Shown piece after piece: positions 54,095 through 63,808 of a stretch of 64,000 nucleotides of DNA. The translations under genes were made by a program, and so were the position numbers. Origin of the DNA: Hyphomicrobiales bacterium (GTDB lineage Bacteria; Pseudomonadota; Alphaproteobacteria; Rhizobiales; Rhizobiaceae); the NCBI GenBank assembly GCA_900468285.1, contig UBTF01000003.1, positions 682,001 to 746,000 of the forward strand. Direction: 5' to 3'. The notes beneath the pieces are model-generated. The model did no database searches. It saw nothing but the letters and a program-made list of their open reading frames with translations, and was not told where the DNA came from. The first letter of the stretch is position 1; the number at the start of each line of letters is the position of its first letter.

Positions 54095-57000
54095 TCATAC
54101 GGCTTCGTGCATCTTGTAGTCGGTATTGGCAGGTTCTTCCTTATGCTGGATCAGCGGACGGTTGCCGGAGAGTTTTCGGACCAGCACGTAGAAGACCGGT
54201 GTCATGAAGATGCCGAAGATCGTGACGCCGATCATGCCGGAGAACACTGCGACACCCATGGCCGAGCGCATTTCCGCACCAGCACCGGTGGAAATGACCA
54301 GCGGCACCACGCCCATGATGAAGGCGAGTGACGTCATCAGGATCGGGCGCAGGCGAAGGCGGCTTGCTTCGATGGCTGCGGCAACCGGCGAGCGGCCTTC
54401 GAACTCCAGTTCCCGGGCGAATTCCACGATCAGGATCGCGTTTTTCGCCGATAGTCCCACAAGGACGATGAGGCCGATCTGGGTGAAGATGTTGTTGTCA
54501 CCTCCTGTCAACCAGACGCCCGTCATGGCCGCCAGCACGCCCATGGGCACGATCATGATGATGGCGAGCGGCAATGCGAGGCTTTCATACTGGGCGGCAA
54601 GCACCAGATAGACCAGCAGCAGAGCGAGCGGGAAGACGAGGAAACCCGAGCTTCCGGCAAGGATCTGCTGATAGGTCAGATCCGTCCACTCGTAAGCGAT
54701 ACCCGATGGCAAGGTCTCGTTGGCGATGCGTTCGATGGCTGCCTGCGCTTCGCCGGAAGAGAAGCCCGGTGCAGGACCGCCATTGATATCGGCAGAGAGG
54801 AAGCCATTGTAGCGGGTGGTCCGCTCCGGTCCTGTTGTTGCATCCACCTTCAGCAGTGCCGAGAGTGGTATCATCTGTCCATTAGACGAGCGAACCTTCA
54901 ACTGTCCGATATCTTCCGCCTGCGAACGGAACTTCGCGTCAGCCTGTACCCGCACGCTGTAGGTGCGACCGAAGGCGTTGAAGTCATTGACGTAGAGAGA
55001 GCCGAGATAGATCTGCAGCGTCTCGAAAACATCGGTGACGGAAACGCCCAGTTGCTCCGCCTTGGCGCGGTCCAGATCGGCATAAAGCTGCGGCACGTTG
55101 ATCTGGAAGCTGGAGAACAGACCGGCCAGTTCAGGTGTCTGATAGGCTTTCGCAAGGAAGGCCTTGGTCACCTCGTCCAGCTGCTGATATCCGAAGCCTG
55201 CCCGATCCTCGATCTGCAGCTTGAAACCGCCCGTTGTGCCAAGACCATTGACCGGCGGTGGCGGGAACATGGCGATGAAGGCATCCTGAACGGCACCGAA
55301 TTTCTGGTTCAGTGCCATGGCGATGGCGCCGCCGGACAGTTCCGGTGTCGTGCGCTCTTCGAACGGGCTCAAGGCCACGAAGACGACGCCCGCATTGGAG
55401 CTGTTGGTGAAGCCGTTGATGGACAGGCCAGGAAACGCAATCGCATGTTCGACACCAGGCTGCTGCATGGCGATGTCGCTCATGCGCTTGATGACATCTT
55501 CCGTGCGATCAAGACTTGCGGCATCCGGCAGCTGGGCAAAGCCGATCAGATACTGCTTGTCCTGCGCGGGCACGAAACCGCCGGGAACGGCATTGAACAT
55601 GCCATAGGTCGCGCCAGCGAGAACCACATAGACCAGCATCACGATGCTCTTGCGATTGAGCAAGCCGCCGACGCTTCTGCCGTAACCATTCGAGGCCGCA
55701 CCAAAGGCACGGTTGAAGCCACGGAAGAAGCCGCCGAGCACCTTGTCCATGCCCCGCGTCAGCCAGTCCTTAGGCGCATGGTGATCCTTGAGAAGCAAGG
55801 CAGCCAGCGCTGGAGACAGCGTCAACGAGTTGATGGCCGAGATGACGGTCGAAATTGCGATCGTCAACGCGAACTGGCGGTAGAATTGGCCCGACAGACC
55901 CGAGATGAAGGCAAGCGGCACGAAGACGGCGACCAGCACCAGCGCAATGGCGATGATGGGGCCGGAGACTTCCTTCATGGCGCGGTAGGTCGCATCGCGG
56001 GGAGACAGGCCGTTCTCGATATTGCGCTCGACGTTTTCCACCACCACGATGGCGTCATCCACCACGATGCCGATGGCAAGCACCAGACCGAAGAGGCTGA
56101 GTGCGTTGATCGAGAAGCCGAAGACATACATCACCGCGAATGTGCCGATGATGGATACGGGGACGGCAATGAGCGGGATGATCGAGGCACGCCATGTCTG
56201 GAGGAACAGGATGACGACAATGACGACAAGCGCGATGGCTTCCAGCAGGGTGTCGATGACCTTGTCGATGGAGGCGCGGACGAACTGCGTCGTATCGTAG
56301 ACGATCTCGTATTTCACGCCGTTTGGCATGGCCTTCTGCAGATCCTGCATGGTCGCAGAGACCTGGTCCGAGATGGTAATCGCGTTGGAGCCGGGCGCCT
56401 GGAAGACGGGAATGGCAACGGCAGATTCGCCATCCAGCAGCGAGCGCAGCGCGTAATCGGCTGCACCCAGTTCTACGCGGGCAACGTCACGAAGGCGGGT
56501 AATTTCACCATTCGTGCCGCTTTTGACGATGATGTTGCCGAATTCTTCCGGTGTCGAAAGGCGTCCTTGAGCGTTGACGTTGAGCTGAAGATCAACGCCG
56601 TTAAGGCTTGGCGAGGCGCCGATGGTTCCGGCCGCGGCCTGCACGTTCTGCTCGCGGATGGCGTTGCTGATGTCGCTGGCGGCAAGATTATGCTCGGCTG
56701 CCTTTTGCGGATCGATCCACACGCGCATGGAATAGTCGCCGGCACCGAAAATCTGCACCTGGCCAACACCTTCGATGCGCGCCAGACGGTCCTTGATGTT
56801 GAGGACGGCGTAGTTGCGCAGATAGGTCAGGTCATACTGATTGCCGGGTGACACCAAATGCACGACCATCATCAGGTCGGGCGAACTCTTGACGGTGGAT
56901 ACGCCAAGGCTTCTGACTTCGGCGGGCAGGCGAGGTTCTGCCTGCGAAACACGGTTCTGGACCAGCTGTTGCGCCTTGTCTGGGTCCGTGCCCAGCTTGA

Positions 57001-57286
57001 AGGTGACGGTCAGCGTCATGACGCCGTCCGAGGTCGCCTGGCTGGACATGTAGAGCATGTCTTCGACGCCATTGATCTGCTCTTCAAGCGGTGTTGCAAC
57101 CGTTTCAGCAATAACTTTCGGGTTGGCGCCGGGGTAGGTGGCGCGAACGACGATGGATGGTGGCACGACTTCCGGATATTCGGAAATCGGAAGCGCGCGC
57201 ATGCCGATAAGGCCAGCGACCACAATAAGGACCGATAGGACGCCGGCAAAAACCGGCCGGTCTACGAAAAATCTGGAGATGTTCAT
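54095..57286 (-). CDS. RND multidrug efflux permease (AcrB/MexB/BepE type)
   Basis: This 1063-residue inner-membrane proton antiporter of the HAE-1 family starts MNISRFFVDRPVFAGVLSVLIVVAGLI and has twelve membrane helices with two large periplasmic loops (residues ~40-330 and ~560-870). The proton-relay aspartates are in GLVLAIGIVVDDAIVVVENVERN (helix 4), and the helix-10 region contains GLSAKNAILIVEFARE with the conserved lysine. It is coupled with the adaptor gene upstream and needs an outer-membrane TolC-like channel encoded elsewhere. The substrate range cannot be read from sequence. A decayed piece of a related gene lies at 35.4 kb. Confidence 0.95.
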   Translation of the reverse strand: MNISRFFVDRPVFAGVLSVLIVVAGLIGMRALPISEYPEVVPPSIVVRATYPGANPKVIAETVATPLEEQINGVEDMLYMSSQATSDGVMTLTVTFKLGTDPDKAQQLVQNRVSQAEPRLPAEVRSLGVSTVKSSPDLMMVVHLVSPGNQYDLTYLRNYAVLNIKDRLARIEGVGQVQIFGAGDYSMRVWIDPQKAAEHNLAASDISNAIREQNVQAAAGTIGASPSLNGVDLQLNVNAQGRLSTPEEFGNIIVKSGTNGEITRLRDVARVELGAADYALRSLLDGESAVAIPVFQAPGSNAITISDQVSATMQDLQKAMPNGVKYEIVYDTTQFVRASIDKVIDTLLEAIALVVIVVILFLQTWRASIIPLIAVPVSIIGTFAVMYVFGFSINALSLFGLVLAIGIVVDDAIVVVENVERNIENGLSPRDATYRAMKEVSGPIIAIALVLVAVFVPLAFISGLSGQFYRQFALTIAISTVISAINSLTLSPALAALLLKDHHAPKDWLTRGMDKVLGGFFRGFNRAFGAASNGYGRSVGGLLNRKSIVMLVYVVLAGATYGMFNAVPGGFVPAQDKQYLIGFAQLPDAASLDRTEDVIKRMSDIAMQQPGVEHAIAFPGLSINGFTNSSNAGVVFVALSPFEERTTPELSGGAIAMALNQKFGAVQDAFIAMFPPPPVNGLGTTGGFKLQIEDRAGFGYQQLDEVTKAFLAKAYQTPELAGLFSSFQINVPQLYADLDRAKAEQLGVSVTDVFETLQIYLGSLYVNDFNAFGRTYSVRVQADAKFRSQAEDIGQLKVRSSNGQMIPLSALLKVDATTGPERTTRYNGFLSADINGGPAPGFSSGEAQAAIERIANETLPSGIAYEWTDLTYQQILAGSSGFLVFPLALLLVYLVLAAQYESLALPLAIIMIVPMGVLAAMTGVWLTGGDNNIFTQIGLIVLVGLSAKNAILIVEFARELEFEGRSPVAAAIEASRLRLRPILMTSLAFIMGVVPLVISTGAGAEMRSAMGVAVFSGMIGVTIFGIFMTPVFYVLVRKLSGNRPLIQHKEEPANTDYKMHEAV

Positions 57287-57417
57287 GATTTAGCCCTCTC
57301 CGGGTGAAAATCTGGACGCGAGGGACCGCTCCGGCGGCAATGGCCACCGGCAGGTCTTCGTTTCCTGTGCTGATCAATGGGGACGGCGGACCCCTTGGGA
57401 GCAGGCCCGCCGGAATG

Positions 57418-58608
57418 TTATTGCGAAGCTGCGACCTTGTCTTCGGTCTGCGGAGCGACAACGGCACCGGGGCGAATACGCTGCAAACCGTTGACGACAA
57501 TCTTGTCGCCTGCGGCAAGGCCGCTTTCCACCACACGCAGGCCATCTGCGGCTGCGCCGGGCTTTATCTGGCGGTAGTTCACCTTATTCTCGCCATCCAC
57601 CACGAAGACGAACTTCTTGTCCTGATCGGTGCCGATGGCGCGGTCGGTGATGACGATGCGGTTTTCCGACTTCGGCTCGCCTAAGCGAACCCGCACGAAC
57701 TGGCCGGGGATCAGGCGTCCATCCGTGTTGGCAAAGACGGCGCGCACACCGATGGTGCCGCTTGCGCCATCGACCTGATTGTCGATGAGATGAAGCGTGC
57801 CTTTGATCGGCGTGCCCTCATCGGCAAGCGTGCCGACCTCGACCGGGATTTGCTCCAATGCCTGAAGCGCACCATCGGAAACGGGCAATTGCGACAGCGC
57901 CTTGGCAACCATCTCCTCGCTGGCGTTGAAGCTGGCATAGATCGGGTCGACCGATACCAGTGTCGTAAGCGCTGGCGAGGCAGATCCGGCGGCAACCAGA
58001 TTGCCAACGGTGATATCCAGCTTGCCGACGCGTCCGGAGACTGGTGCGCGAAGCTGTGTATAGCTGAGATCGAGCTGCGCCGTGGTCAATGCGGCACGGG
58101 CGGCCCGCAACTGTGCTTCGGCATCCGCAACATTGCTCTGGCGCTGGTCGAGATCGCTTTGCGAGATGGTGCGGTTGTCCGAGAGGCGGCGACCGCGCTC
58201 AAGCTCGGTTGCGGCGAGCCCAACCTTGGCCTGTGCTGAGGCAACCTGTGCTTCCGCACCGGCAACCGCCGCCTGATACGGCGCGGGATCGATTGTAAAG
58301 AGGAGATCACCGGCCTTGACCAATGCACCTTCACGGAAATGGACTGCCTGGATCTGGCCCGCGACACGGGAGCGGATCTGGACGCGTTCTACCGCTTCGA
58401 GACGGCCGGAAAACTGTTCCCAATGTGTGATGTCACGGCTTTCAACGGTGGCGACGGTTACGGGAATTGCCGGCGTTTCCGCAGGAGCGGATGCTGCCAC
58501 GGCACCCGTGGTCATGGGAAGATCGAATAGAAATGCCGCTGCTGCAACGGACACGGCAAGGCCGATGCCGGCACCCGCAAGGGCACGGCGCTTGTTCTTG
58601 AGCGTCAT
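57418..58608 (-). CDS. RND efflux periplasmic adaptor (membrane fusion protein)
   Basis: This 396-residue AcrA/MexA-type protein has an N-terminal membrane anchor or signal segment (residues ~11-30) and a first barrel/lipoyl half (SGRLEAVERVQIRSRVAGQIQAVHFREGALVKAGDLLFTIDP). A coiled-coil hairpin (VASAQAKVGLAATELERGRRL... SQSDLDQRQSNVADAEAQL) is followed by the second lipoyl half (YTQLRAPVSGRVGKLDITVGNLV). An AGGAG site precedes the ATG. It bridges the RND permease and the outer-membrane channel. There is a 131-bp gap to the permease gene. No dedicated repressor is adjacent; the LysR gene 1 kb away is a weak candidate. Confidence 0.94.
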   Translation of the reverse strand: MTLKNKRRALAGAGIGLAVSVAAAAFLFDLPMTTGAVAASAPAETPAIPVTVATVESRDITHWEQFSGRLEAVERVQIRSRVAGQIQAVHFREGALVKAGDLLFTIDPAPYQAAVAGAEAQVASAQAKVGLAATELERGRRLSDNRTISQSDLDQRQSNVADAEAQLRAARAALTTAQLDLSYTQLRAPVSGRVGKLDITVGNLVAAGSASPALTTLVSVDPIYASFNASEEMVAKALSQLPVSDGALQALEQIPVEVGTLADEGTPIKGTLHLIDNQVDGASGTIGVRAVFANTDGRLIPGQFVRVRLGEPKSENRIVITDRAIGTDQDKKFVFVVDGENKVNYRQIKPGAAADGLRVVESGLAAGDKIVVNGLQRIRPGAVVAPQTEDKVAASQ

Positions 58609-58657
58609 GGGATACTCCTTGGCCTCGTCAGAAGCCGATCAGTTGGTGTAATGAATG

Positions 58658-59455
58658 CTAATGCTTCAGGTCTTGAACGAAATCCGCAAACTCGGCGCAA
58701 ACAGCAGAAAGCCATGTGCCACCTTCACCGCGATAAAGCCCCGTCCAGCCGGAACCGGCAGGGAAAACATGCTGCCGAACGCGTATTCCTGCATCACTCA
58801 GGCGACCGGCATAATTGACGGTCTCGTCATGCAGAGGATCGTCCTCGGCTGTAAAAATCAATGCCGGTGCCACCCGGTCGAGCCGCGTACACTGGCAGGG
58901 GGCGGCATAGGGATGTGCCACTCCGCAGGCCTTTGCCAGATACCGGCTCCAGCCTTCAGCCCAGCGCTGCCGCATACCGATCTTGTCGGCATCCCGAAAG
59001 GACATGGACGCCATCAGCGGATCGATCATCGGTGAGAGCAAAATCTGGCCTGCCAATTTTCCCGGCATCCTGTCTCGCGCCTTTAGCGCCAGACCGGCTG
59101 CCACATTGCCGCCTGCCTCTTCACCCGCAACGAACAGCAGCGATTTTGCGCTGCCATATTGCTTGCGGCTGTTGCTCAGGCAATTCAGGGCCTCGAAGGC
59201 ACAATCGATGACAGCTGGAAACTCGTTGCACGAGCTTGTGCTGTAATCCGCTTCGATGACGACTGCGCCCTTGTCGGCAAGTGCACGCGCAACCGGAAGC
59301 TCCGGACAGCGAGTGCCTTGCTCCAGAAAAGAGCCGCCACGAAGATAAAGCACGAGCGGCGGCGTCCGGTTTTCACCTTCACCCTTATAGATACGAACGG
59401 ACAAGGGTGGCTGTGTTGCCCCGCTGCTCTCGATCGTCTGCCACTGCGTGTTCAT
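58658..59455 (-). CDS. Alpha/beta-hydrolase-like protein lacking the catalytic serine
   Basis: About 265 residues from the ATG at 59455 (MNTQWQTIES). It follows the hormone-sensitive-lipase/esterase pattern: an HGGG-like oxyanion segment, LYLRGGSFLEQG; the nucleophile elbow; ALIFTAEDDPLHDETVNYA with the acid residue; and a C-terminal HVFPAGSGWTG region. The elbow, normally GDSAGG, reads GEEAGG, so the nucleophilic serine is glutamate, and the oxyanion His is Arg. The codons (GGT GAA GAG GCA GGC GGC) are unambiguous. It is probably not a standard esterase; it could be a pseudoenzyme or use other chemistry. It is divergent from the LysR gene. Confidence 0.75.
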   Translation of the reverse strand: MNTQWQTIESSGATQPPLSVRIYKGEGENRTPPLVLYLRGGSFLEQGTRCPELPVARALADKGAVVIEADYSTSSCNEFPAVIDCAFEALNCLSNSRKQYGSAKSLLFVAGEEAGGNVAAGLALKARDRMPGKLAGQILLSPMIDPLMASMSFRDADKIGMRQRWAEGWSRYLAKACGVAHPYAAPCQCTRLDRVAPALIFTAEDDPLHDETVNYAGRLSDAGIRVRQHVFPAGSGWTGLYRGEGGTWLSAVCAEFADFVQDLKH

Positions 59456-59596
59456 TTCGTTTCCTTCGCAACCCGTTTGTAACGGGTCTTGCAGCAATTT
59501 CTGAATTAGATATTATTGTTCGAGATAAATTGCACAAGCGGGCAAAATTGAAAACACTATTCCAAATTCACGGACAATAGAACGAAAAGGCCTACA

Positions 59597-60508
59597 ATGG
59601 ATCAGTTAGCGGCGATGCGTGTGTTTGCACGGGTGGTGGAAACAGGGAATTTTACCCGGGCTGCCAACGCTCTCAACATTCCAAAGACCACGGTCACCAA
59701 CATGGTGCAGGGGCTTGAAGCACATCTGCGGACCACGCTTCTGAACCGGACAACGCGCCGGGTCATGGTCACGACGGACGGTGCGCTATACTACGAACGC
59801 GCGACCCAGATCCTGTCAGAAATCGATGAACTGGACAGTAGCCTTTCCAACGCCAACGTCCAGCCATCGGGCCGCCTGCGTGTAGAAATGGCTGGTGTCT
59901 TTGCCGACGAGATCATCATCCCAAACCTGTGCGATTTTCACGAGCGCTTCCCGTTGATCCGGCTCGATATCGGTGTCGGAGACCGGCTGGTCGATTATAT
60001 AGCAGAAAACGTCGATTGCGCCTTGCGGGTAGGGAACCTGCGCGACCAGTCGCTGATTGCCCGCAAAGTATCGGAACTCGATTTCATCACCTGCGCATCA
60101 CCCGGCTATATCGAACGTTTCGGCATACCCCAGCAGCCGGAAGACCTTGAGATCGATCACTACTGCGTTGGATATCTCAATGCCAGCGCAGGACAGGTCA
60201 TGAGCATGGCCTTCGATAATGGTATTCGCTCAACCGAGATCACCCCCCGCTACATCGTCTCTGCCAACGACGCCCGCACCTATCAAAACGCAATTCTCGC
60301 TGGAATGGGTGTCGGGCAACTGGTGCCGTTCTCCATCAGGAAGGAGATAAAGGAGGGAAAACTGGTCCAAATCCTTCCCGAGTGGAAAAGCGAGGCCATG
60401 CCCATCTATATCGTCTATCCGCAGACGCGACACGTGACGAACAAGGTTCGCGTTTTCGTGGACTGGGTGGCAAAGCTGCTGAACAGAAGTGCGCTGGGGT
60501 CTTTGTAA
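59597..60508 (+). CDS. LysR-family transcriptional regulator
   Basis: This 303-residue protein has the N-terminal winged HTH of LysR proteins (MDQLAAMRVFARVVETGNFTRAANALNIPKTTVTNMVQGLEAHL, residues 1-44). The PBP2-like effector domain is of the CrgA/DsdC-like branch (SGRLRVEMAGVFADEIIIPNLCDF, MGVGQLVPFSIRKEIKEGKLVQIL). It is divergent from the hydrolase-like gene across 141 bp, the common arrangement for a LysR protein and its target. The inducer is unknown. Confidence 0.93.
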   Translation: MDQLAAMRVFARVVETGNFTRAANALNIPKTTVTNMVQGLEAHLRTTLLNRTTRRVMVTTDGALYYERATQILSEIDELDSSLSNANVQPSGRLRVEMAGVFADEIIIPNLCDFHERFPLIRLDIGVGDRLVDYIAENVDCALRVGNLRDQSLIARKVSELDFITCASPGYIERFGIPQQPEDLEIDHYCVGYLNASAGQVMSMAFDNGIRSTEITPRYIVSANDARTYQNAILAGMGVGQLVPFSIRKEIKEGKLVQILPEWKSEAMPIYIVYPQTRHVTNKVRVFVDWVAKLLNRSALGSL

Positions 60509-60553
60509 TCCCGCCGGGCTTCCTGGAGGCAGCAGATGTGCTCCACGCTCATA

Positions 60554-60582
60554 CATCAGGACAAGATCGACTTGTCCTGATG
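60554..60582. terminator. Perfect inverted repeat between convergent genes
   Basis: CATCAGGACAAG (60554-60565) and its exact complement (60571-60582) surround a 5-nt loop, in the 100-bp gap between the LysR gene (rightward) and the MFS gene (leftward). The position between convergent genes fits a bidirectional terminator, although neither side has a strong T-run. Confidence 0.55.
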
Positions 60583-60608
60583 AGGGTCACTTGCTTCAAG
60601 CCAAGCCG

Positions 60609-61817
60609 TCAACTGCGGGGTTGAACGAGCGCCAGCGCGACGGTCGCGGCTGCGAGAATGGCAGTCAGGGTCAGCGGCCCTGCGGCACCGTATGTATCCA
60701 CGACATAACCACCGACAACCGCCCCGATGCTGATTGCGACCTGGAAGGAAACAACCATCAGGCTGCCTGCCGCCTCCAGATCATCAGGTGCGCTGCGGGA
60801 CAGGTTGGTTGGTAGCACCACTGGCGCCATGCCGAAGGCGAAGCCCCAGAGCGCGACCAGAGTGAACGCGACAGCAGCATAAGCACCGCTAATGACCAGA
60901 GTGATTGCCGCCAATGCCATCAGTGCAGCGGTGACCACGAGCGCCATGCTGATACTGGCATCTGCCATCCTGCCACCAGCGACGTTGCCGACAACGGAGG
61001 CGATGCCGAAACCGAGCAGGGCGAGGGCGATTGATTGCGTATCGAGCAACGTCACCTGCTCGAGGAATGGCCGTACATAGATCGAGCCAGCGAAATGTCC
61101 GGTCATAAGCAAAAGGATGGCCAACATACCCAACTGGACGCCGCGTCGCCGCGTCAGCTTGAGCACATCGATCAGGCTGTTGCTTGTGCTGGCAGGCAGG
61201 GACGGCAGGCTCACCGCTTGCAACACCATGGCAATGACGGCAAGCCCAGCGGTTAACGCCATCGCCGTTCGCCAACCCAGCCAGTCGCTGATCAGGGCTC
61301 CCATGGAAGGCGCAGCTATGGTGGCCAAGGAAACGCCGAGCGTGACGATCGCCATGCCGCGGCCCGTTGCATTGGTGCCCACCAGTCTCGCAACGACGGC
61401 AACCGAAAGCGCCCAGAAGCCACTCAGTGCAATGCCCAATCCGGCTCGACCTACCAACAACAACCAGAATTCGCTCGCCGTAGCGGCAAGGATGTTCGAT
61501 CCGACTGCGAGTGCGGTAAGAGCAACCAGAACTGTCTTGCGGTTCAATTTACCGATCAGGACATTGCTGAATAGCGCCGTAATCGCGCCAATGGAGGCCG
61601 TTGCCGTGACGACTTGCCCGGCGGTTCCCTCGCTGATGCCCAGGTCGCGCGCCATCGGCGTCAAGAGTCCGGCTGGCAGAAACTCGGCCGACACCAGAGC
61701 AAAGCTGGTCGCGGCCATGGAAAGGACGGCAAGCCAGGTCGCTGCCGTCCATGTGCTTTGTTCTTCTGTTTCTAAATCGGTGATTGGTTTGTCGAGCTGC
61801 AAAGTCGTGTCCGTCAT
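60609..61817 (-). CDS. MFS transporter (DHA1/AraJ-like)
   Basis: 402 residues with twelve hydrophobic helices after a ~28-residue soluble N terminus. Helix 1 carries the motif FALVSAEFLPAGLLTPMARDLGISEGTAGQVVTATA, typical of AraJ/YdhP/SotB-type exporters, and the loop 2-3 motif A region is NVLIGKLNRKTVLVALTALAVGSN. It probably exports sugars, drugs or metabolites by proton antiport. The divergent-type AraC regulator 58 bp upstream on the same strand is its likely controller. The substrate cannot be inferred. Confidence 0.9.
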   Translation of the reverse strand: MTDTTLQLDKPITDLETEEQSTWTAATWLAVLSMAATSFALVSAEFLPAGLLTPMARDLGISEGTAGQVVTATASIGAITALFSNVLIGKLNRKTVLVALTALAVGSNILAATASEFWLLLVGRAGLGIALSGFWALSVAVVARLVGTNATGRGMAIVTLGVSLATIAAPSMGALISDWLGWRTAMALTAGLAVIAMVLQAVSLPSLPASTSNSLIDVLKLTRRRGVQLGMLAILLLMTGHFAGSIYVRPFLEQVTLLDTQSIALALLGFGIASVVGNVAGGRMADASISMALVVTAALMALAAITLVISGAYAAVAFTLVALWGFAFGMAPVVLPTNLSRSAPDDLEAAGSLMVVSFQVAISIGAVVGGYVVDTYGAAGPLTLTAILAAATVALALVQPRS

Positions 61818-61875
61818 TTCGGTGTCTCCTAAACTAAGGACATCTATAGACGGAGTTTTCAGGATGATCTGTGCC

Positions 61876-62865
61876 TTAAAATCCTAAATTCATATCCGTT
61901 CGTCCGGAATTTGTGCGGCGCACAGTGCCCGGCGAAATGTTTGTTACACGTTTGAACGCCCGCGCAAATGACGCTTCCGATTCGTATCCGAAGCGTGTGG
62001 CGACTTCAGCTACGGATACCCCTTTTCGAGACAGGAGTTCTCTTGCAAGCTCCATGCGCAGACGGGCGAGGTAACGGGCCGGGCCCTCGCCGAGTACAGA
62101 ACTGAACCGTTCGGCAAAGATGGAGCGTGATTGGCCTGCTACAATGGCAAGGTTTTCCAGCGTCCAATGGTGGCCAGGCTGGCGGTGGATGGCGGCCAGC
62201 ACGCGTCCGATATGAGGATCGCGTATCGCAGCCAGCCAGCCGGTGGTTGATGCCCCACTGCAATTGACCCAGCAGCGAATAAGCCGGGCAGCCAGCAGGT
62301 CGGCCATGCGCGAAAGAACCGTCGCGCTTCCCATCTGCGGCTGGGACGCCTCGACAGACATGGCAGCCAGCAAGGGTCCTATAAGCGGGTCGTTACCGGC
62401 CACATCACAACCCCGGATGATGGGTGGCATCAAAGAAATCAGAGGATGAAGCGCGTGCTCGCCCAAGGCCATGGATCCGCAGAACAGGGTTGCGGTGGCG
62501 CCCGTTCCCTCTCGCACGACTTCGCAGACGCTGCTTTCAAGCTTCGTTACCTGGCATGATTTACGGCAATCGCCCTCTACATCCGGTGCGCTTGCCAGGC
62601 GGTGAGCAACACCCTGCGGCAAGAGGACCAGATCGCCATCACTCAGCGCCTGCCAACCCTGCGCTTCCGTATGAATCCAGCATGGGCCCTGGCTGACGAA
62701 GTGGAAGCGCAACAACGGTTGTTCGGGAAAGGCGATGCTCCATGGATGCCGCAACTCGCAACGTCCATAGTTGACACCGCTCAAGCGAAAGTCCCGCAGG
62801 ACCTCGCTCAGGGCGTCCATGGGCAAATCTGGAGACGGTAACTTCTCGGATGAATGGTCAAGCAT
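61876..62865 (-). CDS. AraC-family regulator with cupin-type N-terminal domain
   Basis: 329 residues. The N-terminal AraC-binding-type cupin includes WQALSDGDLVLLPQGVAHRLASAPDV (residues ~72-97). The C-terminal HTH pair is WTLENLAIVAGQSRSIFAERFSSVLGEGPARYLARLRMELARELL and VSVAEVATRFGYESEASFARAFKRVTNISPGTVRR. It lies just upstream of, and co-oriented with, the MFS exporter gene, a frequent arrangement in which the regulator induces the exporter. The effector is unknown. Confidence 0.92.
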   Translation of the reverse strand: MLDHSSEKLPSPDLPMDALSEVLRDFRLSGVNYGRCELRHPWSIAFPEQPLLRFHFVSQGPCWIHTEAQGWQALSDGDLVLLPQGVAHRLASAPDVEGDCRKSCQVTKLESSVCEVVREGTGATATLFCGSMALGEHALHPLISLMPPIIRGCDVAGNDPLIGPLLAAMSVEASQPQMGSATVLSRMADLLAARLIRCWVNCSGASTTGWLAAIRDPHIGRVLAAIHRQPGHHWTLENLAIVAGQSRSIFAERFSSVLGEGPARYLARLRMELARELLSRKGVSVAEVATRFGYESEASFARAFKRVTNISPGTVRRTNSGRTDMNLGF

Positions 62866-63048
62866 GGATATGATTTATATGCAGATCATCTCATTTTCAA
62901 TGCTGATCTTCGCAAATCAGCGCTAGCAGTTTCTCCCGCTATTGGTCCTTGAGTGTGAAGCCGCATGTGTGAGCTCGCTCGAACAATGGCTGGCGGCCAA
63001 AATACAAGACAGTCTTGATAAAATCCTAATATGTGTTAATCGGTAAGA

Positions 63049-63058
63049 TGTCAGACCA
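63049..63058. promoter_or_regulatory. Candidate FadR-type GntR operator
   Basis: TGTCAGACCA, followed by AT, is 31 bp before the GntR gene. Its complement, ATTGGTCTGACA, resembles the known LldR/PdhR-type operators (ATTGGT with a short spacer, then ACCAAT), so it may be an autoregulatory site. The rest of the 223-bp divergent gap (62866-63088) shows no gene. Confidence 0.35.
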
Positions 63059-63088
63059 ATTTATCGTCTGCACGGCCGGGGTTTTTGG

Positions 63089-63808
63089 ATGGACAAGCCA
63101 ATAGACAGTCACCTGATGACGCCGTTGCCAGCGGTCGACAGAGTGCGCCAGGTCGAGGCTGCGCTCGCGGAATTCGTCAACCGGGCCGGGCTGAAGGCCG
63201 GAAGTCGCCTGCCTGCAGAGCGTGAACTTATGACAGCGCTGGGTGTCGGGCGTTCCACCATCCGAGAGGTTATCCGCAAGTTTCAGGCGCTTGGCGTTAT
63301 CGATAGCCGCAAGGGTAGCGGCAACTACCTTCTCAAGCCGATATCAAGCGCAACCGTTCACATGCCGATTTCCATTGAAGCGGAGAGCCTGCGCGATGCT
63401 TTGCTGATGACGCTGGAGGTTCGTCGCGGAATAGAGGTCGAGGCATCCATGGCCGCTGCGCGCCGCAGAACGGAAGAGGATATCGAGACCATGCGCCTGC
63501 GGCTTGAGGAGATGGAATGTGTCCATCTTGCCGAGGGTACGTCCGGCAAGGCCGATCTCGCGTTCCACCTTTCCATTTATGACGCCACCCACAATTCGCT
63601 GTTCAAGCAGCTTCTGGAGCAGATGCGTGAGGGATTCGAGCGGTTCTGGTTGAAACCCTTCGACAGGCCGGATTTCGCGGCGCGCTCCTTTCCATTCCAC
63701 CGCACGCTGTTCAACGCCATTGTCGCTTCGGACGCGGTCTCTGCACGCGAAGAAACGCTGAAAATCCTCGCCATCGTCGAGGAAGATATCAAGGACATGT
63801 CCAAATGA
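63089..63808 (+). CDS. FadR-subfamily GntR regulator (FCD domain)
   Basis: 239 residues. The N-terminal winged HTH (residues ~20-85) includes SRLPAERELMTALGVGRSTIREVIRKFQALGVIDSRKGSGNYLL. The C-terminal all-helical FCD ligand domain contains LLMTLEVRRGIEVEASMAAARRR, then DLAFHLSIYDATHN and FHRTLFNAIVASD, with the Asp/His residues that bind a metal in this family. Its stop overlaps the start of the following PLP enzyme (ATGA), so it most likely controls that gene in response to an amino or carboxylic acid. Confidence 0.93.
   Translation: MDKPIDSHLMTPLPAVDRVRQVEAALAEFVNRAGLKAGSRLPAERELMTALGVGRSTIREVIRKFQALGVIDSRKGSGNYLLKPISSATVHMPISIEAESLRDALLMTLEVRRGIEVEASMAAARRRTEEDIETMRLRLEEMECVHLAEGTSGKADLAFHLSIYDATHNSLFKQLLEQMREGFERFWLKPFDRPDFAARSFPFHRTLFNAIVASDAVSAREETLKILAIVEEDIKDMSK

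Noticed and set aside
55052-56851. A 599-residue open frame antisense to the RND permease
   Set aside because: Composition is charged and repetitive in the way expected of a shadow frame in a GC-rich gene; the RND protein on the other strand is complete and unambiguous.
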